From the NCBI GenBank assembly GCA_964655355.1, contig CAZZMD010000020.1:1-64000 (forward strand): a DNA stretch of 64,000 nucleotides, written 5' to 3'. A program made the translations under genes and the position numbers. Shown one piece after another: positions 27,018 to 34,961 of the stretch. The notes under the pieces were generated by a model that saw nothing but the letters and a program-made list of their open reading frames with translations, was not told the origin of the DNA and made no database searches. The stretch's first letter is position 1. Each line of letters starts with the position of its first letter. Source of the stretch: CALGDE01 sp964655355. GTDB lineage: Bacteria; Cyanobacteriota; Cyanobacteriia; CACIAM-69d.

Positions 27018-27715
27018 GTTAAGCCGTGTTCTAGGGCAAAACGAACGAGTTCTGTCCGGCTATTGGTGCCGGTTTTACTGAACAGGCGGCTCACGTACTT
27101 TTCGACGTTGCGGATGCTGGTTTCTAGGCGGCGGGCAATTTCTTTGTTCATCAGCCCCTGGGCCACCAGGTTCAGAACGCTTTGCTCCCGGGGGGTCAAG
27201 GACACATTGATGGGGGGCGGCGTGGTCACAATCCCTTGGGGATTTTGGGTGAGCAACGCTTTGATTTCGGCGACCTGCCGCGCTAATTCGGCAATGTCGT
27301 GCTCGCCTTCGCTGACGCCCTCGCCGCCGGTCGCGACGACCGTTTGGCGACGGTCCAGCAGGTTACTAATAATGGCGACCAATTCATCGGGATCAAAGGG
27401 CTTAGATAGGTAGGCGTCACAGCCCGCTTGATAGCCTTGGATGCGGTCCATGGTCATGCCCTTGGCGGTGAGGAAAACGACTGGCAATCCCTTGAAGCGA
27501 TCGTCCTCGCGCATTTGTTCTAGGAATTGGTAGCCGTCGACCTTGGGCATCATCACGTCGGAGATGACTAGATCCGGGGTGAATTGTTGCAGCAGCTCCC
27601 AGCCTTCCGTGGCGTCGCGGGCCACCCGCACCCCATAGCCACTGTCCTCCAAGTAGGCTTGCACTGCTTCGCGGAGACCCGGTTCATCATCAACGAGTAA
27701 AATCTGGGCGGTCAT
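27008..27715 (-). CDS. Response regulator, receiver plus LuxR-type DNA-binding domain (Ycf29-like)
   Basis: 235 residues. Receiver domain 1-120: acidic pair DD (ILLVDDEPGLREA), phosphorylation site in 'DLVISDVMMPKVDGYQFL', conserved Thr in 'VVFLTAKG' and Lys in 'AYLSKPFDPDEL', all present. A linker is followed by a helix-turn-helix (LTPREQSVLNLVAQGLMNKEIARRLETSIRNVEKYVSRLF), about residues 172-215. Such regulators act as transcription factors after phosphorylation. It resembles the cyanobacterial/plastid Ycf29 group; no partner kinase is adjacent. Confidence 0.92.
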   Translation of the reverse strand: MTAQILLVDDEPGLREAVQAYLEDSGYGVRVARDATEGWELLQQFTPDLVISDVMMPKVDGYQFLEQMREDDRFKGLPVVFLTAKGMTMDRIQGYQAGCDAYLSKPFDPDELVAIISNLLDRRQTVVATGGEGVSEGEHDIAELARQVAEIKALLTQNPQGIVTTPPPINVSLTPREQSVLNLVAQGLMNKEIARRLETSIRNVEKYVSRLFSKTGTNSRTELVRFALEHGLTTD

Positions 27716-27997
27716 AGGGTTGGAAAACTACTATCCATACAACTTGTTCTATGGGTTTAACTATACGTCGTCAATGGTGCACGGTTGCGTCGCCGGACGG
27801 GAGGATCTCCGGTGGGAGAAGGTTCGGGATTCTAGGATGGGGGCGATCCGGAGGGGGCGCAAATGAGCAGGAGGGGGCGATCGCCGCTCCCTGGGTCGAT
27901 TGAGGTAGTCACAATAGGGCTCCTAGGCTGGGGGGGAAATTTCAATTTGGGGTTTAACAGGATGCGATATGCTAGGTAGGCTGATCGGGAAATAACT

Positions 27998-28189
27998 ATG
28001 GCAAAGCGCCGCAATCTAAAAAAAGAAAAAGCACAACGTAATTTGGCCTACGCTCGCAAGTTCCGCAAGCGCTCCAACGGCCGTAATAATCGCGGTCGCC
28101 GTCCGCCCATGAATAATGACTCGGAGAACGAGAATAAGGAAGGAGAAGGCGGCGAGAAGACTTCTAACGCTACGTCTCAAGACGCTTAG
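27998..28189 (+). CDS. Small basic cyanobacterial protein, 63 residues
   Basis: N-terminal half is strongly basic (MAKRRNLKKEKAQRNLAYARK, 20 residues shown as MAKRRNLKKEKAQRNLAYAR), C-terminal half acidic and Asn-rich, ending TSQDA. The basic N-terminal block resembles a conserved cyanobacterial hypothetical family and resembles ribosome- or RNA-binding tails, but no function is assigned. Spacing and the strong terminator 18 bp downstream show an independent short transcription unit. Coding status is supported by the sharp charge pattern and by codon content. RNA binding is inference only. Confidence 0.82.
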   Translation: MAKRRNLKKEKAQRNLAYARKFRKRSNGRNNRGRRPPMNNDSENENKEGEGGEKTSNATSQDA

Positions 28190-28206
28190 TCAGCGTGATG
28201 GCGTTG

Positions 28207-28253
28207 AGCGATGGTGCAGACGAGTTGTATTTGTCTGCACCATCGCTGTTTTT
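28207..28253 (+). terminator. Rho-independent terminator
   Basis: A perfect 15-bp stem, AGCGATGGTGCAGAC (28207-28221) with GTCTGCACCATCGCT (28233-28247), 11-nt loop, followed by GTTTTTGG. It ends the small basic protein's transcript. Confidence 0.93.
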
Positions 28254-28558
28254 GGGAAGACTGAAGGGGGGCTGCTCTGGGACCCGCTTATCGGACACGA
28301 CGGCACATTGCATTCGTTACACCGGTCCTGAAGTTTTCTGACATTGTCGGAACGTTCGGGGGGCACACCATGATGTCCTGGATTCTACGAAACAATCCCC
28401 CAAGGGATCGGGTGCGAGGCCGGCTTAAGCAAACCTAAGCAAATCGATTACGGTAGGGATTGTTTGCGGATGATGGCTTCCAGCTCAAGAATATTAATTA
28501 ATGGGGCTGCATGAGCGGGCAGCCGTCCCATCGCCCTCGCCTTCACAAAAACTCAACC
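28254..28558. other. Intergenic region of about 305 bp
   Basis: Between the terminator and the glycosyltransferase start. No gene is seen. It contains a short direct repeat (AAGCAAACCT, AAGCAAATCG at about 28428-28448) and an AT-rich stretch TATTAATTAAT just upstream of an ATG at 28511 that is in frame with the next gene. Confidence 0.5.
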
Positions 28559-29491
28559 ATGACCACGATTGATCGCGGTATTTACATCGTTGCTAATGAT
28601 CGCGTTTTCGATAACACGATCGCCCTGTTGAATAGCATCAAGGCCCACAGTCCGAATCTGAGAATCGCCTTAATTCCCTATAGCGCCGAGTACGAGAAGC
28701 TGCTCGAGTACACCCGAGGTGAATATGGCGTTGAGTTACACGCCGACCTCGCGGCGATCGATGGGGTAATGAGCGAGACCTATGAAGCTTGGTGCGGGCC
28801 GGACTCGCCCCCCAGCCAAGGCATCAAGCTGATGAATAAGTTTGGCTGTTGGTTTGGGCAGTTTGATGAGTTTTTGTATATCGATACCGATATCGTTGTT
28901 TTTCGAGATTTAGAACCCTATTTCGAGCATTTCCAAACGGCTGATTTCATCCATAACGATTATCAGTCCAACACGGGCATTGAGTTTGTGTTTAAGCAGC
29001 CTATCCTCGATGACGGCGTGATTGGGGCGGCGGATGTTAAACGCATTTTCAATGCGGGCTTTTTTGGCTCGAAGCGATCGGCGATGACGCGCGAGTCCCT
29101 CCGGGATATGCTGCAGGATTCGGCGGCACATCCGCAGTATTTCTATCCGCGCTATCTGGATCAGTGTTTGCTGAACTATTGGGTGCAACGTAGCAAGGTT
29201 TCGGTGCTCAATATTGCGAAGACGCCGGCGGAGGGGGCGGGGAGTTGGGCAGGAAGCAGTCGATTCGAGAAGCGCGATGGCCGGCTGTTTGACCCCAATG
29301 CGGACCGGCCGGTCTCTTATTTACACTGGGCGGGTTTTCCGATTGATCCCGATGCGCCCTATTGGGAAGAGTGGCTTTATTACCGACGCTTACGGGATGA
29401 GAGTTACGAGTTTGTTGCGCAGCCCAAACCTAAGCGCGGTCTGTTGGATCGCCTCAAGGCCAAGGTTAAACGACTGGCTGATAATGGCTAG
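28559..29491 (+). CDS. Glycosyltransferase-like protein (GT-A fold, DxD)
   Basis: 310 residues from ATG 28559; an in-frame ATG at 28511 would add 16 residues with no family similarity. It starts 'MTTIDRGIYIVANDRVFDNT', followed by 'ALLNSIKAHSPNLRIALIPY', 'CWFGQFDEFLYIDTDIVVF' with the metal-binding DTD, and 'YLDQCLLNYWVQRSKVSVLN'. This layout matches family-8-like nucleotide-sugar transferases; it seems close to a cyanobacterial family named after Nostoc Npun_R2821/R2823, which I recall but cannot check. It stands alone. The acceptor is unknown; cell-surface polysaccharide is a guess. Confidence 0.8.
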   Translation: MTTIDRGIYIVANDRVFDNTIALLNSIKAHSPNLRIALIPYSAEYEKLLEYTRGEYGVELHADLAAIDGVMSETYEAWCGPDSPPSQGIKLMNKFGCWFGQFDEFLYIDTDIVVFRDLEPYFEHFQTADFIHNDYQSNTGIEFVFKQPILDDGVIGAADVKRIFNAGFFGSKRSAMTRESLRDMLQDSAAHPQYFYPRYLDQCLLNYWVQRSKVSVLNIAKTPAEGAGSWAGSSRFEKRDGRLFDPNADRPVSYLHWAGFPIDPDAPYWEEWLYYRRLRDESYEFVAQPKPKRGLLDRLKAKVKRLADNG

Positions 29492-29567
29492 GCGACTATG
29501 GTTAGTTGACGATTGCTAAGGTCTGCGAGAGGGGAGGGGGTGAACCGGTTCGGAGGTCGGAATTTAA

Positions 29568-31049
29568 TTAATGCCGGGGCGGGGCGGTTAATCGTGCCCG
29601 AAGGCGTTGAATGACGGTTTCTTGATCCGATTCATTGATGAGTTGTCGCGCGACGGTGTCCGAGCCGTTGCTGCTCCAGGTGCATCCGTTTTCTAGGTAG
29701 TCTCGGGTGGCTTGGCTGATTTTTTTGCTGCCCCACGCGGCGCAGAAGCCTTGGCAAAGGGCAACGCTTAGGGATGCTCCGAAGGAATTGCTAGGGGCGA
29801 TCGCCATGGGACCGTCCCCCACGAGTGCATAGGACAGGAGTTCTGCGATCGCTAGGGCGGCGCTGCTGGTGGCGAGCGATCGCCCAATGGTCTTGAAGCC
29901 ATGGGTGGTGAGGGGCAGGCCGTATAGTTTCGTCAATCGCCAAATCATCCAACTGTCGGCAATTAATCCCCCCACTAAATCCAGGGCGATCGCCGGGCTG
30001 AGGGCGACTAAAACTGCTTTGAGTTGGATGATTTGCCAGCCTCTGCTTTCGGCTCCCGTTTCCAGGTGGGTGATGGTTTTTTGGGCGATCGCCTTTTCCT
30101 TGAATCGCGCCTGGAATAACGCATTAAACGCCAATAGCAATTCCCCTTCCCGCTCGACGACGGTGCGGATGGCGGTTTTGAGGGCGGTCATATTGGGCGG
30201 CGGCGATTCCCAACCATAGGTGACGCGACCATCGGGCCATTCCTCTCGCACCTTCAATGGGGCGGGTTCTGCGGCCACTAAAACTACGTCATCCACCGGT
30301 AACACCGGTTTCCATTGGGACGGATCCACTGTGCCCCCCCCCGCCGATTGACCGGCTTCCTCGGGACCGGCTTCCAGTTGCATCAGGGCTTTCAGGCGGC
30401 TGGCGATCGTCTCATGATCCGCTTCGGGGTAGAGATCAATCTTGTTGAAGACCAATATTAGGGGTTTGTGGGCCGTGCGTAGCTCCCGCAGGGCTTGGGA
30501 TTCGACTTGGGTAATATCTCCGGCCACCACAAACAAGATGAGATCCGCTGAGTCGGCAATTTCCCAGGCGATCACCGCTCGACCTTCCCCTTCAATTTCA
30601 TCTAGTCCCGGTGTATCGACTAGCTCCACTCGTAGGGGACGCTTATCGGAGTCTGCCTCTCCATCGCTATTCAATTCCCACTCGAGCGATCGCGCGACCC
30701 GAGTGACCCCATTTAACGGTCCCGTTTCCAAGACCGTATTGCCCATCAGCCCATTTAATACCGCCGACTTGCCGCGACTGACCATACCAAACACGGCAAT
30801 GCGTACCACAAACCGATCCAATTTCCGCAGCAGGATTTCGATGCTGTTGAGATCCCCCTCCAACGCTGCTTGCAGTTCCGGATTGTCCTGCCGTCGGTAG
30901 CGGTACAGGGTTTGCTGGAGGCTTTGTTTGGCTCGGTCTATTTGGGCTTGTGCCGGTTGGGTGGGAGGGCGATCGCTGGTGCCGTGGGATTGGCGATCCC
31001 CTTGGGATTCTGCTTGGCGATCAGAGGATGGGTCAGCGGGATCGGTCAC
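29568..31049 (-). CDS. GTPase with C-terminal membrane domain (DUF697-like)
   Basis: 493 residues. G1 'AVFGMVSRGKSAVLNGLMG' near residue 90, G3 'VELVDTPGLDE' near 140, G4 'LILVFNKIDLYPEA' near 205. The C-terminal 170 residues hold hydrophobic segments (IIQLKAVLVALSPAIALDLV; SSAALAIAELLSYALVG) typical of the DUF697 family. The N-terminal 35 residues are polar and disordered. Similar cyanobacterial proteins are thought to work at membranes like small dynamin-related or Era-type GTPases; precise role unknown. The start is taken as GTG 31049. It may be co-transcribed with the peroxiredoxin and TPR genes upstream. Confidence 0.87.
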   Translation of the reverse strand: MTDPADPSSDRQAESQGDRQSHGTSDRPPTQPAQAQIDRAKQSLQQTLYRYRRQDNPELQAALEGDLNSIEILLRKLDRFVVRIAVFGMVSRGKSAVLNGLMGNTVLETGPLNGVTRVARSLEWELNSDGEADSDKRPLRVELVDTPGLDEIEGEGRAVIAWEIADSADLILFVVAGDITQVESQALRELRTAHKPLILVFNKIDLYPEADHETIASRLKALMQLEAGPEEAGQSAGGGTVDPSQWKPVLPVDDVVLVAAEPAPLKVREEWPDGRVTYGWESPPPNMTALKTAIRTVVEREGELLLAFNALFQARFKEKAIAQKTITHLETGAESRGWQIIQLKAVLVALSPAIALDLVGGLIADSWMIWRLTKLYGLPLTTHGFKTIGRSLATSSAALAIAELLSYALVGDGPMAIAPSNSFGASLSVALCQGFCAAWGSKKISQATRDYLENGCTWSSNGSDTVARQLINESDQETVIQRLRARLTAPPRH

Positions 31050-31127
31050 AATGTTCAGCGGTTACGGCCGGTTGGATGCTCGTGGCCATTGTGCCTAAAA
31101 TTTGTCCCTCTGCTCAAGGGCTAGCCG

Positions 31128-31682
31128 TCACGCATGGGTTTTGATCCAACGGAGAACGGCGTCTGCGTTTTCGTTTGGGGGGAAAACGGGATAAAAAACT
31201 TTGCAGATCGTTCCGTCCCTAACAATAAGCGTAATTCTCTTGTATAACGCCGTGCCTTCCACCTCAAATGTTGGTAGTTGAATCGTCGATTTGAGCGTCA
31301 GGGTCGCGTCGCTCAGTAATTCAAAAGGCAGATGCAGCCTGGTCTTTGCCTCTTGCTGATAGGCCGTGGTTTGGGTGCTGATGCCAAAGACTTGGGTGTT
31401 AAGCGTCCTAAGCTCTGCATAGTGATCTCTGAAGCTACAGGACTGGGGAGTACATCCCCGCGCCCCAGGAATTTCCGCCCAACCATCAGGGAGTGGAGTC
31501 CCTGGACGACCCGTCATGGGGTAGACATAAAATACGACGAGGCCGGACAGGGTGTGTATCTCAACGGTTTGATCGTTGGTTGCCATCAGGGATACGGCAG
31601 GAAGCGTCATTCCCAGGAGGTGATCGGCAGCGCCGTCATCAATGGGCTCTGGGAGGTTGTCCGGTAGTTGGGTCAGGTTCAT
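31128..31682 (-). CDS. Peroxiredoxin (AhpC/TSA-Redoxin family)
   Basis: 184 residues from ATG 31682. Redoxin fold: 'LLGMTLPAVSLMATNDQTVEI', 'GLVVFYVYPMTGRPGTPLPD', then 'GARGCTPQSCSFRDHYAEL' with the catalytic-type cysteine (GCT) and a second cysteine five residues later, as in atypical 2-Cys, PrxQ-like enzymes. It reduces peroxides using thioredoxin-type donors. It lies between the GTPase and a TPR gene on the same strand, 18 bp from the latter, so one transcript is likely. Confidence 0.9.
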   Translation of the reverse strand: MNLTQLPDNLPEPIDDGAADHLLGMTLPAVSLMATNDQTVEIHTLSGLVVFYVYPMTGRPGTPLPDGWAEIPGARGCTPQSCSFRDHYAELRTLNTQVFGISTQTTAYQQEAKTRLHLPFELLSDATLTLKSTIQLPTFEVEGTALYKRITLIVRDGTICKVFYPVFPPNENADAVLRWIKTHA

Positions 31683-31700
31683 GGACGGTAGAGGTGTCGG

Positions 31701-33020
31701 TTATTCCGGGCGATCGCGTTCCAAATCGTAGAGTACTTTTTCGATGTACCAATCCTCGGGCATTCCTGGCCATTGGGCTTTGGCTTGATCAATGAGTCGC
31801 TCCGCTAGGGCCCACTGTCCGCCGACTAGGTATCGCAGCCGCTGTTTTAAGGGATTTTCGGCGGGCGTACTCTCGTCCGTGGCCGTTTGTGCCCCCGTTG
31901 GTACCGAGCTTTGCAGCTTTTTCATGGCGTCCAACGTTTTGCGATAGTCATCCCACTGTTCCGTTTCGGAGTAATAGGTCGCGGCTTTTTGATAGTCTTC
32001 CAACGCCCGTTTCAATTCTTCAATGCGGGCATAGGCTTGGGCGCGAGCGAGATAAAATTTGGGCTTTTGATCGTCCCGTTGGATCGCCTCGCCATAGGCG
32101 GCGATCGCCCCTAGATAATCCCCTTTTGCCTGGGCAATTTCCCCGCGAATGGCAAACACAAACGGGTCGTCAGGATTTTTGGTGGCGGCCCGTTCCAAGT
32201 CCGTTTCCGCTCCGCCAAAATCGCCCCCCAATAACTTGGCTCGGGCTCGGTTTCGCACCGCGGCCATATCTTCCGGGTTGACTTGCAATGCCCCATTAAA
32301 ATCGGCGATCGCCCCCATCCAATCGTCCAATTTCAGCTTGACCATGCCGCGACAGGTTAACGCTGCGCCATCTTGCCCGTCTAGCTGCATCGCCCAATCC
32401 AACTCCGCTAGGGCACCCTTGATATCGCCCTTCTCCGCCCGCTCCAAACATTGCCCATAAAATTGCTCCGGGTTGGCTAACGGTGCTGGTTTTTGAGGAT
32501 TTACGTTTGCTGCCGCTGTTGTTGCGGTTGTCGCTGTTGAAGTCCTCGGCTTTAGTTTCTCTACCTGCGCCAAACAGCGTTTTACGTCCTTCGGCGATCG
32601 CTGGTTTAAATACAACTCCGCTGCCTTGCGAAAACTATTTACCGCCATCTCGGTCTTGCCCTGTTTCCGTAGCACGGTTCCCTGTAGCTCATGGGCGGCC
32701 GCATGGTCGGGCGAAATTTCAATCAGGCGGGTTAAATCGGCGATCGCTCCCACCAAATGCCCCAGCACCACTCGCACTAACGCCCGCCCATAAAGGGCTT
32801 CGGGATAATCCGCATACCGATCCAACGCCTTGCCATAATCAAACGCTGCCAGTTGCGCCTTGCCCGCATCAAATTGCGCTAAGCCCCGCCGGTAATATCC
32901 CTCCGCCAGTAATGGACTGTAATCAATCGCCGCTGAAAATTGGGCGATCGCGGCGTCCCAATTTTTGGCTTGGGCAGCGGCTTTCCCGGCGGCGATCAGA
33001 GCGTTGTAATGCTGGTCCAT
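31701..33020 (-). CDS. TPR repeat protein
   Basis: 439 residues made almost entirely of tetratricopeptide repeats: three near residues 5-105 (YYRRGLAQFDAGKAQLAAFD), a Thr/Ala linker near 185, and about four more at 200-330. The last 60 residues contain a different segment (LRYLVGGQWALAERLIDQAK). No signal peptide or membrane helix was seen, so it is probably cytoplasmic and serves as a protein-binding scaffold. It starts the minus-strand cluster with the peroxiredoxin and GTPase. Partner proteins cannot be told. Confidence 0.88.
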   Translation of the reverse strand: MDQHYNALIAAGKAAAQAKNWDAAIAQFSAAIDYSPLLAEGYYRRGLAQFDAGKAQLAAFDYGKALDRYADYPEALYGRALVRVVLGHLVGAIADLTRLIEISPDHAAAHELQGTVLRKQGKTEMAVNSFRKAAELYLNQRSPKDVKRCLAQVEKLKPRTSTATTATTAAANVNPQKPAPLANPEQFYGQCLERAEKGDIKGALAELDWAMQLDGQDGAALTCRGMVKLKLDDWMGAIADFNGALQVNPEDMAAVRNRARAKLLGGDFGGAETDLERAATKNPDDPFVFAIRGEIAQAKGDYLGAIAAYGEAIQRDDQKPKFYLARAQAYARIEELKRALEDYQKAATYYSETEQWDDYRKTLDAMKKLQSSVPTGAQTATDESTPAENPLKQRLRYLVGGQWALAERLIDQAKAQWPGMPEDWYIEKVLYDLERDRPE

Positions 33021-33264
33021 GGTTCGGTTTTCACCCCAATCCCTGCGTACCTTCCGCCCATCCTAACAAGCCCTAAATCCTGTTCCGGAACGCTAAAACA
33101 GAGTAGTTCGATACGGTTTCGGTAAACGTTCCTAAGGTTGATGGGGCTGGGTTCAGTCGTTTTTGGGCGAAGTCTTTGGGCTGAGTCTTTGGGCTAAACA
33201 GTCTTGATGGAGTACGCCAGGGTGCTTCCCAATAACCTGGGGCGTCGTTGTTTTGGAGATACCC

Positions 33265-34806
33265 ATGGTCACGACCCATTCGTTTTTGATGCCCCCCCAG
33301 GATGAGCACAATCAGGCCCTGGTGGACCATGTCCATCCCGCCGATTGGGTGAATCCTACCCCCGCTGCCGAGTATGACCTGGTGGTGATTGGTGCGGGAA
33401 CGGCAGGGCTGGTGGCAGCGGCGGGGGCTGCGGGTCTGGATATTGGTTTAAAGGTGGCCCTGGTGGAGCGCCATTTAATGGGGGGCGACTGTTTGAATGT
33501 GGGCTGTGTCCCGTCTAAGTGTTTGATTCGCTCCAGTCGAGCCGCGGCCGATCAGCTCAACACAAAACCCCTGGGGGTTGAGCCTGTGGATCACGTTACG
33601 GTGGATTTCCCTGCCGTGATGGAGCGGATGCGGAAAGTGCGGGCGGGTATTTCCCACCATGATTCCGCTCAACGGTTTAGCAAAATCGGCGTGGATATCT
33701 TCCTGGGCAATGGCACCTTTATTGATGGCACCACCATTGGCGTTGGCGATACCCGGCTACGGTTCAAAAAAGCGGTGATTGCCACCGGTGCCCGCGCCAC
33801 TCGCCCGCCCGTTGAAGGTATTGAAGAGGTGGGTTTTCTGACCAATGAGACCGTTTTTAGCCTGACGGAGCGCCCCGATCGCCTCGCCGTCATTGGAGCA
33901 GGTCCCATCGGTTGCGAATTGGCTCAAGCGTTCCAGCGCCTGGGCTCCCAAGTAACTTTGTTACATCGCCGTCCCTACATCCTCAATAAAGAAGATCCCG
34001 ATGCGGCGGTCATTGTCCAAAAGGCGATTGAGGAGGATGGCGTCAAGCTGGTGACGGGGATGACCCTGCGCCGGGCCTATCGCAGTGAGACGGGCAAAGT
34101 GCTGGAATTTACCAATGCCGATGGCGATGTGGAATCGGTGGAGGTGGATGAGATTTTGATGGGGGCCGGGCGATCACCCAATGTGGAAGGGCTCAATTTG
34201 GAATCAGCGGGGGTGCAATACAACAAGCGCGGCGTCGTGGTTGATGATTATCTGCAAACCAGCAATAAGCGAATTTTTGCGGCCGGTGATATTTGTATGG
34301 CGTGGCAGTTTACCCATGCGGCGGATGCGGCGGCTCGGATTGTGTTGAAAAACGCGTTTTTCTCCCCCTTCGGTCTCGGTAAATCTAAGCTGAGTGATTT
34401 GGTGATGCCCTGGGTGACGTTTACGGATCCGGAGGTCGCTCGCACCGGTCTATCGGCAGAGGAGGCCCAAGCTAAAGGGTTGGATACGACCACCATCAAA
34501 ATCGATATGAGCGGCGTCGATCGCGCCTTAACCGATGGTGAAACCGATGGCTTTTTGAAAGTTGTCCATAAAAAAGGCTCCGATGAAATTCTGGGGGCGA
34601 CGCTGGTGTCACGGCACGCTGGGGAAACCATTAGCGAACTCACCACGGCGATCGTCAATAAAATCGGCTTGAGCGCCATGTCCAGCGTGATTCACCCCTA
34701 TCCCACCCAGGCAGACTGCGTTAAACGGGCGGCCGATGCCTATCGCCGGACCCTGCTGAAGCCCAGCACCAAGCGGCTATTGGGGATTCTGACTAAGCTG
34801 TCATAG
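33265..34806 (+). CDS. Pyridine nucleotide-disulfide oxidoreductase, MerA-like
   Basis: 513 residues from ATG 33265, with GGAG (33255-33258) 6 nt upstream. FAD motif 'YDLVVIGAGTAGLVAAAGAAG' near residue 40, redox-active pair in 'GGDCLNVGCVPSKCLIRSSR', NAD(P)H motif 'AVIGAGPIGCELAQAF' near 215, second FAD motif 'RIFAAGDI' and the dimer-interface 'HPYPTQAD' near the end. It resembles the mercuric reductase branch, but there is no N-terminal HMA domain and no C-terminal vicinal cysteine pair, so true Hg(II) reduction is doubtful. No mer genes are nearby. The stop lies in an 11-nt tandem duplication. Confidence 0.9.
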   Translation: MVTTHSFLMPPQDEHNQALVDHVHPADWVNPTPAAEYDLVVIGAGTAGLVAAAGAAGLDIGLKVALVERHLMGGDCLNVGCVPSKCLIRSSRAAADQLNTKPLGVEPVDHVTVDFPAVMERMRKVRAGISHHDSAQRFSKIGVDIFLGNGTFIDGTTIGVGDTRLRFKKAVIATGARATRPPVEGIEEVGFLTNETVFSLTERPDRLAVIGAGPIGCELAQAFQRLGSQVTLLHRRPYILNKEDPDAAVIVQKAIEEDGVKLVTGMTLRRAYRSETGKVLEFTNADGDVESVEVDEILMGAGRSPNVEGLNLESAGVQYNKRGVVVDDYLQTSNKRIFAAGDICMAWQFTHAADAAARIVLKNAFFSPFGLGKSKLSDLVMPWVTFTDPEVARTGLSAEEAQAKGLDTTTIKIDMSGVDRALTDGETDGFLKVVHKKGSDEILGATLVSRHAGETISELTTAIVNKIGLSAMSSVIHPYPTQADCVKRAADAYRRTLLKPSTKRLLGILTKLS

Positions 34807-34830
34807 GACTGTCATAGGGCTGTCCTAGGT
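34798..34830. repeat. 11-nt tandem repeat, three copies, over a stop codon
   Basis: CTGTCATAGGA (34798-34808), CTGTCATAGGG (34809-34819) and CTGTCCTAGGT (34820-34830). The stop TAG of the oxidoreductase gene (34804-34806) lies in the first unit. Confidence 0.95.
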
Positions 34831-34843
34831 CAAGCTGTGATAA

Positions 34844-34957
34844 CGCGAGTTACGGGATAAGAGCTAGAGGTTCAAAGACGGTTTTCGGGGCTAGTGGCGT
34901 GCTGTCATCAGCCCCGAAAACCGTTTCTGGCACTCTGAGTCTTATCCCGTACTCGCG
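34844..34957. repeat. Long imperfect palindrome (48-49 bp arms), MITE-like or bidirectional terminator
   Basis: The left arm 34844-34892 begins CGCGAGTTACGGGATAAGA and ends GGTTTTCGGGGCT; the right arm 34910-34957 is its reverse complement except for one indel at the outer end and about eight central mismatches. The outer 19 and inner 13 bp are nearly perfect. The 17-nt loop is GC-rich. It lies between convergent genes and ends 4 bp before the stop of the minus-strand gene. Confidence 0.9.
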
Positions 34958-34961
34958 TCAA

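Noticed and set aside
34844..34957. Simple bidirectional terminator
   Set aside because: The arms are far longer than a terminator needs and have no T-runs at either end, although a termination role is not excluded.
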